Assembly: GCA_050732695.1 (NCBI GenBank)
Contig: JBOHRL010000094.1
Location: forward strand, 62,001 to 126,000
Origin: JBFFZF01 sp050732695
GTDB taxonomy: Bacteria; Gemmatimonadota; Gemmatimonadetes; Longimicrobiales; RSA9
DNA: 64,000 nt
Direction of reading: 5' to 3'
The stretch's first letter is position 1, and the number at the start of each line of letters is the position of its first letter. A model generated the notes under the pieces. It saw only the letters and a list, made by a program, of their open reading frames with translations. It was not told the origin of the DNA and searched no databases. Both the position numbers and the translations under genes were made by a program. Shown in pieces: positions 1 to 7,375 of this stretch.

Positions 1-1
1 G

Positions 2-1501
2 ACCGCCGACGGACCGCTGTTCGCATCGGGCGCTGGCTATCTCGTGTCGTTCCGCCGCACGTTCGCGGGCAGCGCGTTCCGGCCCGCCGAAGACTCGTAC
101 CTCGATGGAAACGGCAGTGACTGGCTCGTCAAACTGGCATGGCCGGCCGGCAATGGATCCCTGGACCTGATCGGCTTCGGGAATGCGAACGAGTTCGACG
201 CCTCCGCCACACTCACGGATTCTCTCGATGCTTCGACGGAACGTAACGAATTCGAGTGGTACGGGCGGTCCCTCGGTGCACGGTATGAAAAGTGGTTCGA
301 TCGCACCCTGTTTCGCGCCATGGTCTGGCACGCCACGGCGGATGCATCGGCGCGGTGGAACGTGGATCGGGCGTCGTGGGACGATCTCTCCTCCTCGCAC
401 GCGAACACCGGCGCAATGGCAAGCGTCCAGTTCGGTGACGACCTGCGCGGGTCTCTCGTCGGCGTTCGCTGGACGCGACTCGATGGGGACTACGCCGTGC
501 GCGGCTCGATGCCGTTCGCACGTGATGGCTCGATCCGTTTCACGACCGCCATTGCGCAGCGGCACGGACGACTGGGGCGGCTTCGATACGATTTCGCGAT
601 CTCGCTTGCGCCGGTGCTCGACACGATCCGCGCCAGCCCACAACTGCGACTGGATTATCCCGTCTCACCCGCGTTGAACATCACCATCGGTCTGGGCCGG
701 TCGCACCAGTACGCGCAGAGCCTCCGCAATCCGGAGTCCGTCGTGGGCGCAATCTTTCCCGCGGACCTTCTCGTAGCTGCCGGTTCGGGCGTGCCCGTCG
801 CATTCAACGATCAGGCAGTCGTCAGCATCGGCGTTCAACCGGCGCCGGCACTCCGCGTTACAGCCGAGGCGTTCACGCGCCGGCTGAACGGTCTGGCACT
901 GGTCGCATCGCGTGAAGCAGAGCCGTACGCCAGAGACGGCGTCGCGACGGGCCGCGGCAGCGTCCGAGGCATCTCCCTCGATCTGTCTCTGGACCGTCCG
1001 CGTTACGGGATAATTGCGAGTTATGCGTGGCAGACCGTGCGCTATGGTGACGGGTCCGCAGGATACACGCCCACGCACGCCGCACAGCACAGATTCGAAG
1101 CCGGTACGATTGTGTTCCCCTCCGCGACGTCCTCCTTGCGCGCTGGCGTGAGCGCAGCACTGGGCCGTCGAGCCACGCCGATCGAGGGCGCGATCGAGTG
1201 GGAATCGTGCAATCTGCTCGATCGCGGTTGCGAGCTGGCGGGCAGTCCCGACGTGTCGAGCGAGCCACGCGGCAGCGATCGTCTGCCGGCGTATGTCCGC
1301 GCTGATCTCGGTGCTCGCAAGCACTGGCACTTCCGAGTCGCGCGCGCGAATACACAGATCGCAATCTTTGCCACATTGACCAACCTGTTCGGGCGGAGGA
1401 ACGTGCTGCGGACCATGATCGATCCGCTGACGGGCGAGCGGTCGATTCTGGGCATGCGCCCGTTCTCGCCACTCACGATTGGCCTGGATTGGCGATGGTG
1501 A
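2..1501 (+). CDS. TonB-dependent receptor, C-terminal part (5' end outside window)
   Basis: The reading frame is open from base 2, so the gene begins upstream of the window; about 499 residues are visible. The protein has many alternating amphipathic strands typical of an outer-membrane beta-barrel. It ends in 'FSPLTIGLDWRW', the aromatic terminus expected for insertion by the BAM machinery, preceded by 'LTNLFGRRN', which resembles the last strands of TonB-dependent receptors. The plug domain is not visible, so the substrate cannot be named. The sigma/anti-sigma pair directly downstream may respond to this receptor, but that is inference. A non-TonB barrel protein is the main alternative. Confidence 0.7.
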   Translation, partial: TADGPLFASGAGYLVSFRRTFAGSAFRPAEDSYLDGNGSDWLVKLAWPAGNGSLDLIGFGNANEFDASATLTDSLDASTERNEFEWYGRSLGARYEKWFDRTLFRAMVWHATADASARWNVDRASWDDLSSSHANTGAMASVQFGDDLRGSLVGVRWTRLDGDYAVRGSMPFARDGSIRFTTAIAQRHGRLGRLRYDFAISLAPVLDTIRASPQLRLDYPVSPALNITIGLGRSHQYAQSLRNPESVVGAIFPADLLVAAGSGVPVAFNDQAVVSIGVQPAPALRVTAEAFTRRLNGLALVASREAEPYARDGVATGRGSVRGISLDLSLDRPRYGIIASYAWQTVRYGDGSAGYTPTHAAQHRFEAGTIVFPSATSSLRAGVSAALGRRATPIEGAIEWESCNLLDRGCELAGSPDVSSEPRGSDRLPAYVRADLGARKHWHFRVARANTQIAIFATLTNLFGRRNVLRTMIDPLTGERSILGMRPFSPLTIGLDWRW

Positions 1502-1550
1502 CGCCTGTCACAGAATCGTTTCTGTCGGGCTCCTCATCCGGAGAGCCATC

Positions 1551-2201
1551 GTGAAATCCGGCGAACACACGGTATCAGCGCTTCCATCCCTCGCCCCCAC
1601 GGGCGCGCATTTGCGCGAGCGTGGCGCAGCACCCGAGCCGCGCTACCGTGCCGTGGCTCCAGGGAATGCGGCGGATACGGAGGAGTCAGGTCAGGGCGCA
1701 TTCCATGATCTCGTCACGCGTCTGTTCGATGCCGATTCGGCTCGCGTCTACCGCGTCATGAATCGGCTTTCCGGAGATGCGGAGCTTGCTGCGGATCTGA
1801 CGCAGGAGGCCTTCCTTCGACTGAGCCGGCGAGGCTCCATGCCCGAGAGGCCGGAAGCATGGTTGATCACGGTCGCCATGAATCTGTTCCGCAACGCGCG
1901 CACGAAGCAGGCGCGCCGGCTCCGCCTTCTCACTGTCGCGCGCGCCGAGGCGGTGCTCGCGGATGCGTCACCGCTGCCGGGTCATGACGCCGACCGGACA
2001 TGGGCAAGACAACGCGTGCGCGCCGCGCTCGACCGACTGACCGAGCGTGAACGGAAGCTCCTTCTGTTGCACGTCGAAGGCTATCGGTATCGCGAGATTG
2101 CGGACGTCCTGGGGCTGGCCGAAAACGGCATCGGCACCTGCCTCGCCAGAGCGCGGAAGGCGTTTCGCTCCGCCTGTGAGAATTGCGATGTCGCATCCTG
2201 A
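1551..2201 (+). CDS. ECF-type RNA polymerase sigma factor
   Basis: This 216-residue sigma-70 family protein would direct RNA polymerase to a small regulon. Region 2 is visible as 'ADLTQEAFLRLSRRG' (core binding and -10 recognition). Region 4 is visible as 'LTERERKLLLLHVEGYRYRE' followed by a helix-turn-helix containing 'GLAENGIGTCLARARK'. The frame is open further upstream into the receptor gene, but the GTG at 1551 is preceded by a GGAGAG-like ribosome site, so I prefer it. The anti-sigma gene starts inside the last codons, indicating translational coupling. The pair probably controls envelope or nutrient-uptake genes. Confidence 0.87.
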   Translation: MKSGEHTVSALPSLAPTGAHLRERGAAPEPRYRAVAPGNAADTEESGQGAFHDLVTRLFDADSARVYRVMNRLSGDAELAADLTQEAFLRLSRRGSMPERPEAWLITVAMNLFRNARTKQARRLRLLTVARAEAVLADASPLPGHDADRTWARQRVRAALDRLTERERKLLLLHVEGYRYREIADVLGLAENGIGTCLARARKAFRSACENCDVAS

Positions 2202-2934
2202 GCCTCAGATCCTGCAACGGTTCGCCGATGACGAAATGGCGGACGTTGACGCAGCGACGAACGCGGTGCGTTCTCACATCCGCGACTGCGCGACGTGTGC
2301 GGCGGCGATCGAGGAGTTGCGGCGCGATGATGCCTGGGTCGCATCGATGCTTTCGACGCTCGATTCGCCTCCGCCTGCGCTGGATGCGTTGCGGAGGGAA
2401 CCCCGGCAGGGCGAGGCATCGCCGTGGATCCGCCGCGCGGCCGCTGTGCTGCTTCTGGCGACGCTCGCCGGCGCAGGTTGGGCACTGCCCGGATCGCCGG
2501 TCCGGTCGTGGCTGCTCGGAACCGATCGCCGGACCGAGGGAACGCGCTCCGTCGCAAACAACGAGAGCGCCTATCCCGTGACCACGCTGCGCGGCGGTCT
2601 GGACATTCCTGCCGATGGGAATGTTCTCATCACGTTCGCGCAGGCACAGACGCGCGGATCCATCCGCATCGTGGTGTCGGATTCGGCGGGCGTCCGGCTG
2701 ACGATTCTCAATGACGATGCTCGCCTCGAATCGCCCTCCGAACGTCATGTTATCGTGGATAACAGCGAGTCGGCCGCCGATTACGCGATCCGCGTTTCGC
2801 GTGCTGCGACCGATGTCACTGTCCGCATCGGTGACAGAATCGTCTTTCGCAAGACGCGGGATCAGGTGATCTCGGCGACGGCCCCGGCCCGTGACGGCGC
2901 ATACGTGCTTCCACTCGGCCCTTCCGGATCCTAG
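2188..2934 (+). CDS. Zinc-finger anti-sigma factor, membrane-anchored
   Basis: This 248-residue protein overlaps the sigma gene by 14 bases, the usual sigma/anti-sigma arrangement. The N-terminus carries an H-x3-C-x2-C motif (His30, Cys34, Cys37 in 'RSHIRDCATC'), the zinc-associated anti-sigma signature. A hydrophobic segment near residues 80-97 ('AAAVLLLATLAGAGWAL') would anchor it in the inner membrane. About 150 residues would then lie in the periplasm and could sense an envelope signal. I see no match to a known sensor domain. Its likely role is to hold the upstream sigma factor inactive until stimulated. Confidence 0.82.
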   Translation: MSHPEPQILQRFADDEMADVDAATNAVRSHIRDCATCAAAIEELRRDDAWVASMLSTLDSPPPALDALRREPRQGEASPWIRRAAAVLLLATLAGAGWALPGSPVRSWLLGTDRRTEGTRSVANNESAYPVTTLRGGLDIPADGNVLITFAQAQTRGSIRIVVSDSAGVRLTILNDDARLESPSERHVIVDNSESAADYAIRVSRAATDVTVRIGDRIVFRKTRDQVISATAPARDGAYVLPLGPSGS

Positions 2935-3005
2935 AGCGGGTGTCACGAAAACGGCCATCGCCTGCTCCTCTTTCGGGACGTTGACGGAACCGAAAGGGAG
3001 GCACG

Positions 3006-3719
3006 ATGCGAGCGCAACACGGGATCCGGTTCATCGCGGCTATTCTCATCACGTCGAACTGTAGCGACAGCCCGACAGGTCCGGATTACGATCCGGATAT
3101 CCAGGCGAGTGACTTCGTAGCCGGCGTTTCGAATCCGCTCTTTCCGCTCGTGCCCGGTACGACCTCGACCTTCCTTGCCGAAACCGCCGAAGGCGAGGAA
3201 CGAATCGTGGTCGAAGTGCTGAGCGACACCCGCGTCGTGAACGGCGTCACGGCGACGGTCGTGCGTGATCGCGTGTTCATGAATGATGAACTTGCCGAAG
3301 ACACCTACGACTGGTACGCGCAGGACAGCGCCGGCAACGTGTGGTACCTGGGCGAAGACTCGAAGGAGATCGAGAACGGCCAGGTCGTCGATACCGGGGG
3401 ATCATGGGAATGGGGCGTCGATGGCGCACTGCCCGGAATCATCATGTGGGCCGATCCTTCGGCGCACGTAGGTGAATCGTATCGCCAGGAGTTCTACGAA
3501 GACGAAGCCGAAGACTGGGGCCGCGTCGTTGCGGTCGACAGGGCGGTCTCCGTCCCGTTCGGCTCTTTCACGGGTTGCACCGAGACCGAAGATTGGAACG
3601 CCCTCGAATCGGGTGGCCGCGAGCGCAAGTTCTACTGCCCGCAGATCGGGCTCGTGCTCGAAACACCTGCGGATGGCGGCAACGAACGTGTCGAACTCGT
3701 CGAGCGCACTTCGTCCTGA
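3006..3719 (+). CDS. Putative secreted lipoprotein, unknown function
   Basis: This 237-residue protein has a short N-terminal hydrophobic stretch ending in 'ITSNCSDS', a plausible lipobox with Cys at about residue 19. The mature part is acidic and rich in Trp, Tyr and Gly ('DTYDWYAQDSAGNVWYLGED'), giving a beta-rich look. I do not recognise a family. The ATG is preceded by AAAGGGAGG, a strong ribosome site. It lies 71 bases after the anti-sigma gene on the same strand, so it may be part of the same transcript or a target of that sigma factor. Confidence 0.7.
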   Translation: MRAQHGIRFIAAILITSNCSDSPTGPDYDPDIQASDFVAGVSNPLFPLVPGTTSTFLAETAEGEERIVVEVLSDTRVVNGVTATVVRDRVFMNDELAEDTYDWYAQDSAGNVWYLGEDSKEIENGQVVDTGGSWEWGVDGALPGIIMWADPSAHVGESYRQEFYEDEAEDWGRVVAVDRAVSVPFGSFTGCTETEDWNALESGGRERKFYCPQIGLVLETPADGGNERVELVERTSS

Positions 3720-3805
3720 CAACCCATGGCATGATTCGTGGAGCGAACGAATCCACGGATCGCAACCGTCTGAACAGTGGGGCCGCCGCTGCCGAGCTGC
3801 CGTGT

Positions 3806-4546
3806 TCAGACCGTGAGGATGCGCGGCGTCTCGAAGCCGATGACGACGGTGTGTTCGAAGTGCGCCGTCATGCTGTGATCGGCACTTGCCACGGTCCAGC
3901 CGTTCGGCAGCTCTCTGCACGTGCGCGTACTCGCGGCGACGATCGGCTCGATCGTGATGACGAGTCCATCGCTGAGCACCGCATGATCGCGCGCATCTGC
4001 GTAATTGAAGACGGCGGGCTTCTCGTGGATGGTGCGGCCAATGCCGTGGCCGGCAAGATCACGGAGCACATGGAAGCCGCGGCGCCGGACCTCGGCCTCG
4101 ACGGCCCGGCCGATCTCGCGCAGCATCACGCCCGCGCGCGCGACTGCCATCGCCTTCCAGAACGCAGCCTCTGCACAGAGCCGGAGCGATTTCGCGTGCG
4201 CGCTCACCGGCGCGACTGCCAACGTCACCGCCGCGTCTGCATAATAGCCGTCCAGTTCCGCCGTCACATCGAGCGTTACCAGGTCGCCCGGCTTGATCCT
4301 GCGCGCCGATGGAATGCCGTGCACGGCTTCTTCATTCAGACTGATGCAGATTGCGCCAGGAAATCCGTAGACGTGGCGCGGCGCGGAGCGTGCCCCGTCC
4401 GCAGCCAGCCACTCATCGGCCATACCATCGAGTTCCGCCGTGGTGATCCCGGCGCGAACGTGTGGGGACAGGCGCGCAAGGATGCGAGCAACGACACGTC
4501 CCGCTCGCTCGAGGCCGATGCGGTCCCGCTCTGTCTCGATGGACAT
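3806..4546 (-). CDS. map: Type I methionine aminopeptidase
   Basis: This cytoplasmic metalloprotease removes the initiator methionine from nascent proteins. The 246-residue length fits the catalytic core. By alignment with the E. coli enzyme, the five metal ligands are Asp93, Asp104, His167, Glu200 and Glu231. The substrate-facing histidines are His76 ('AVHGIP') and His174 ('TIHEKPAVFNY'). The frame extends upstream, but the ATG at 4546 has an AGGAACA ribosome site and starts the family-typical 'MSIETERDRIGLERAGRVVA'. It is not in the usual ribosomal-protein operon, so it may be a second map copy. Confidence 0.93.
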   Translation of the reverse strand: MSIETERDRIGLERAGRVVARILARLSPHVRAGITTAELDGMADEWLAADGARSAPRHVYGFPGAICISLNEEAVHGIPSARRIKPGDLVTLDVTAELDGYYADAAVTLAVAPVSAHAKSLRLCAEAAFWKAMAVARAGVMLREIGRAVEAEVRRRGFHVLRDLAGHGIGRTIHEKPAVFNYADARDHAVLSDGLVITIEPIVAASTRTCRELPNGWTVASADHSMTAHFEHTVVIGFETPRILTV

Positions 4547-4632
4547 GATGGATTGTTCCTGTTGCGATGCTCCGTTGCACGCGCGCCCGGATTCATTACC
4601 GAACGGTTCGTGCCGGCCCGCGCAATGGAAGA

Positions 4633-5067
4633 TTATACCGGTGGGTGCAACTCGCCATGCCCGGACCTGCGTGCTGCGCCGGTTCCGCATTCGAGGTCGC
4701 CCGGCATGCGGAAATCGGGGGGCGGCGCCAACGGCATGATCGGCTCCTCCGGAACCAGCCGGACGGCCAGGTTCTCGAGGAACTCGCGTTCACGCGTGCG
4801 CAGCGAATCGATGCCCGCCGCCGCAACGCGGTCCAGCAGGCGAACGACTTCGCCACGGTTGATCTCGTGGATCTGATCCAGCGGGATCTTCTGCCAGCGG
4901 TGCCGCGAATCCCGGTCCAGCACGAGCTTGGGCGTGTATGCCGAATTCGGTTGTTCGATCACGCGCGGCCGCGACTTCTTCTTCGCCTTCGCCCGCAACG
5001 TGAGTCCCGCGATCAGAAAGATCACCCCTCCGATTCCGGCTACAATCAGGATGGCCAGACTGGACAT
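4633..5067 (-). CDS. Small membrane protein with rhomboid-tail-like (DUF6576-like) segment
   Basis: This 144-residue protein starts with one membrane span ('LAILIVAGIGGVIFLIAGL') followed by the basic stretch 'RAKAKKKSRPR'. The cytosolic part contains 'INRGEVVRLLDRVAAAGIDS' followed by 'LRTREREFLENLA'. This resembles the short helical motif found at the C-terminal tail of some bacterial rhomboid proteases (DUF6576). No rhomboid catalytic domain is present here. The last ~25 residues look poorly conserved. It lies 86 bases upstream of map on the same strand and may be cotranscribed. Function unknown. Confidence 0.6.
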   Translation of the reverse strand: MSSLAILIVAGIGGVIFLIAGLTLRAKAKKKSRPRVIEQPNSAYTPKLVLDRDSRHRWQKIPLDQIHEINRGEVVRLLDRVAAAGIDSLRTREREFLENLAVRLVPEEPIMPLAPPPDFRMPGDLECGTGAARRSGHGELHPPV

Positions 5068-5231
5068 CGTTCCGCCTCGTGTCTCGCCCGCTCTCTGGCG
5101 GGTCCGGATTCACGAACCCATGCTCCATAAGACGGTACCCGTCGCCGCCGAGTTGCACGGCGAGCCCTGTTCATGCAGCGACAGCGTCTTGAACCGGCAC
5201 GGGCTGGGAGGCCTCGGGGCGCGGGACCTGC

Positions 5232-5753
5232 TCACTCGCCCAGCAACGCCTCGAGCCGATTCAGGAATGCGATCTGTGCCGGATTCAGCCTGCGCTTCGC
5301 TTCAGACACGCCAAACCATTCGCAACGATCGACTTCCGGGAACGTGATCTGGCGACCCGAGCCGCGCGGAAACTCGACTGTCACCGAATTACTCCGGCAC
5401 GCGGCCGCGTCGATGTCGGCTTCGCATGCAAACGCATGAACCCGCTTGCCCGCCTTCTGCTCGACCTCACCCAGATCGTGGAACGGGCCCGGCAGCGCCT
5501 GCCCTGTCTCCTCTTCGAATTCCCGCCTCGCCGCCGACAGCGCCTCTTCCCCCTCCGCGACTTCGCCCTTCGGGACAGACCACGCGCCCGCATCCTTCTT
5601 CGCCCAGAACGGGCCACCCGGATGCGCGAGCAGGACCTCGATGCCCGCCGGACGCCTGCGGTACACCAGAATTCCCGCGCTCTGCGGCTTGATCCGTTTC
5701 ACTCGCGCCCGGCCTGACACCCGCTCCGCACCCGGGTCGGCGTGTTCATGCAA
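5232..5753 (-). CDS. Nudix hydrolase
   Basis: This 173-residue hydrolase should cleave a nucleoside diphosphate linked to another moiety. The Nudix box fits: Gly63, Glu69, Arg77-Glu78-Phe79, Glu81-Glu82 and Gly84. The flanking 'SAGILVYRRR', 'GAWSVPKGEV' and 'FPEVDRCEWFG' match the Nudix fold and its final helix. The sequence resembles predicted NTP pyrophosphohydrolases that keep an ATP-binding-like N-terminus. The start overlaps the stop of the upstream DUF2071 gene by a few bases, so the two are probably translationally coupled. The substrate cannot be inferred. Confidence 0.88.
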   Translation of the reverse strand: MHEHADPGAERVSGRARVKRIKPQSAGILVYRRRPAGIEVLLAHPGGPFWAKKDAGAWSVPKGEVAEGEEALSAARREFEEETGQALPGPFHDLGEVEQKAGKRVHAFACEADIDAAACRSNSVTVEFPRGSGRQITFPEVDRCEWFGVSEAKRRLNPAQIAFLNRLEALLGE

Positions 5754-6531
5754 CGATTTCGATCGCCTCGGGCCGCCATGCCAGAACGTCGAGACGGTGC
5801 GCGAAATGAAGAAGCGGCGGCGGCGCCGGCAGTGTGATGCCGATCGCGTCCGTCATCGTGTTCGTGCGGATATCCGCCTGCGCCGGCTGCAACGGCCACG
5901 GTACGTGGTGGATGGCCACGGCCAGCAGGCGCCCATCACGCATCGTGAAAAGTCGGTACCGTTCGGTCAGAAACCGATCGAGGCTGCCCGCCCGCGCGCG
6001 GAACGGGGGTCCACAGGGCCCGTACGTCGCATCGAATCGAGCCGACGCCGAACGGGGTTCCGTGCGATCGCATTCGTAATCGAGACCCGGTCGAACCTGC
6101 GTGGCCGTGGCCGCTCCGCCCCCGGCATTCGAGCCCACGCCGATGTTCAGAGCCCGCCGCAGCCGGAATCGGGCATGACGATACGGCAGCCCATACCATC
6201 TCCGCGCGGCGCGTACTGCCATACGGCTCGACGCGTCCAGACTGAAAAACCACACCCCTCTCGCATCCTCGCCCACCGCACCAGCCGGCCGGACGTAGGT
6301 CCGCACATTGATTTCCGGGAACGCACGCGTGCTCGGGATCGGAGGACAGTGCCGGATCCGGATGCCGGACATGCGGAACGGGACCACGCCGACCCAGGCC
6401 ATGCCGTCGAACGTCTCGATCTCGAGACCGGTTGGAACCAGTGGCCGCAACACTCCCGCCTCGACCGGCCAGTGCGCAAATAGCAGGTCGTGCCACCGCA
6501 TGCAGAGAATCCACGACCTGCGGTATTCCAC
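5746..6531 (-). CDS. DUF2071 (YqjF-like) family protein
   Basis: This protein of about 261 residues matches the DUF2071/YqjF family, seen in 'HDLLFAHWPVEAGVLRPLVP', 'FDGMAWVGVVPFRM', 'FPEINVRTYVRPAG' and 'GVWFFSLDASSRMAVRAARR'. Family members are single-domain proteins of unknown biochemistry with an acetoacetate-decarboxylase-like fold. The frame is open up to 6777, but the conserved part begins near 6530. I chose the GTG at 6531; an ATG at 6501 is possible, and no strong ribosome site decides it. The Nudix gene follows with an overlap, suggesting a two-gene operon. Confidence 0.78.
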   Translation of the reverse strand: MEYRRSWILCMRWHDLLFAHWPVEAGVLRPLVPTGLEIETFDGMAWVGVVPFRMSGIRIRHCPPIPSTRAFPEINVRTYVRPAGAVGEDARGVWFFSLDASSRMAVRAARRWYGLPYRHARFRLRRALNIGVGSNAGGGAATATQVRPGLDYECDRTEPRSASARFDATYGPCGPPFRARAGSLDRFLTERYRLFTMRDGRLLAVAIHHVPWPLQPAQADIRTNTMTDAIGITLPAPPPLLHFAHRLDVLAWRPEAIEIVA

Positions 6532-6817
6532 GGCAACGGCGAGTTCGAGGGGTACGCCACCGAACGCACGATGATCGCGAGCTGAAACCTCAATCAAACA
6601 TTGGGATGGCCCCGCTGCCGAGAGGGTTGCCGCGGACGCCCTGAAAGCCCGGACCGGACGCACTTGCCGGGGGACGGAATCCATGGGATTCGGCGGCGCC
6701 GGTGCAAGGCACGGCGGATCGAGCAGGCCCGCCGCTGGTGCGCCGGAGGCGAACCGTTGGCCGATCGAGTTCCTCATGCGCCTCGCCGAGGTCCGGCGTT
6801 CGGAGCCGATTTCGCCG

Positions 6818-7069
6818 TCAGTCCTCCGCCTGGCCCGGCCGGCGACGAACCGGCGGGACGTCCTGCACGCGAGTCGCCTCTTCCTTCAACTCCTCGACCA
6901 GGCGCGAGATCTGACGACTGTTCATCATCGTCGCGAGATGACCGACGAGCGCGACCGCCAGCGTCGCCCGATCCGGGACGGAGAGCCGTGATTTGATCTG
7001 GTTCATGAGTTCGCGAAGCGTCGCATGATCGCGACTCATCGACTCCGTCGTCCGCGGCGGCTGCGTCAT
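6818..7069 (-). CDS. Small hypothetical protein in the copper operon
   Basis: This 83-residue protein begins with an ATG that overlaps the stop of the copZ-like gene (ATGA), so it is translated together with the copper chaperone. It is mostly helical and charged ('HATLRELMNQIKSRL', 'RQISRLVEELKEEATRV'). It has no cysteine and so is not a CsoR or a metallochaperone of known type. The Met-rich 'HLATMMNSRQ' is the only hint of metal contact. I do not recognise a family. Its position suggests a role in copper handling or in regulating the operon. Confidence 0.6.
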   Translation of the reverse strand: MTQPPRTTESMSRDHATLRELMNQIKSRLSVPDRATLAVALVGHLATMMNSRQISRLVEELKEEATRVQDVPPVRRRPGQAED

Positions 7070-7281
7070 CCGGTCTCCTCGGCCATGTATCCCTGATCCA
7101 TGACGGCGTTCGCGAGCGCTCGCGGCGATGTGCGGCCCGCATCGTATTCGACAACGGCGCGGCCGCCCTCGAGATCCACGCGCGCGTCCTCGACCCCGTC
7201 GACTTTCGCGAGCGCCGTTCTCACCGCCTCGACACAGTGACCGCACGTCATTCCCGAGATCTTCAGTGTCGTCGTACTCAT
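7066..7281 (-). CDS. copZ: Heavy-metal-associated (HMA) domain copper chaperone
   Basis: This 71-residue single HMA domain has the ferredoxin-like babbab pattern. The metal loop 'GMTCGHC' holds Cys13 and Cys16, the Cu(I) ligands. It would deliver Cu(I) to the N-terminal domain of CopA. The ATG at 7281 follows a GAGGG ribosome site; an in-frame TTG three codons earlier is less likely. It lies 94 bases downstream of copA on the same strand and overlaps the next small gene. The symbol is by family resemblance; it could equally be called a mercuric/cadmium-type HMA protein. Confidence 0.87.
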   Translation of the reverse strand: MSTTTLKISGMTCGHCVEAVRTALAKVDGVEDARVDLEGGRAVVEYDAGRTSPRALANAVMDQGYMAEETG

Positions 7282-7375
7282 CGTTTCCAACCCTCGTCAA
7301 GATGTGGATGTGCGTAGTTGCCGCAAGTGCGCCGCCGGTAAGACCGTCACTTCGATCCGTGGTGTCCGGAACGAC

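Noticed and set aside
3575..4876. 433-codon plus-strand frame
   Set aside because: Antisense to methionine aminopeptidase and the small membrane protein; Arg/His-rich without motifs.
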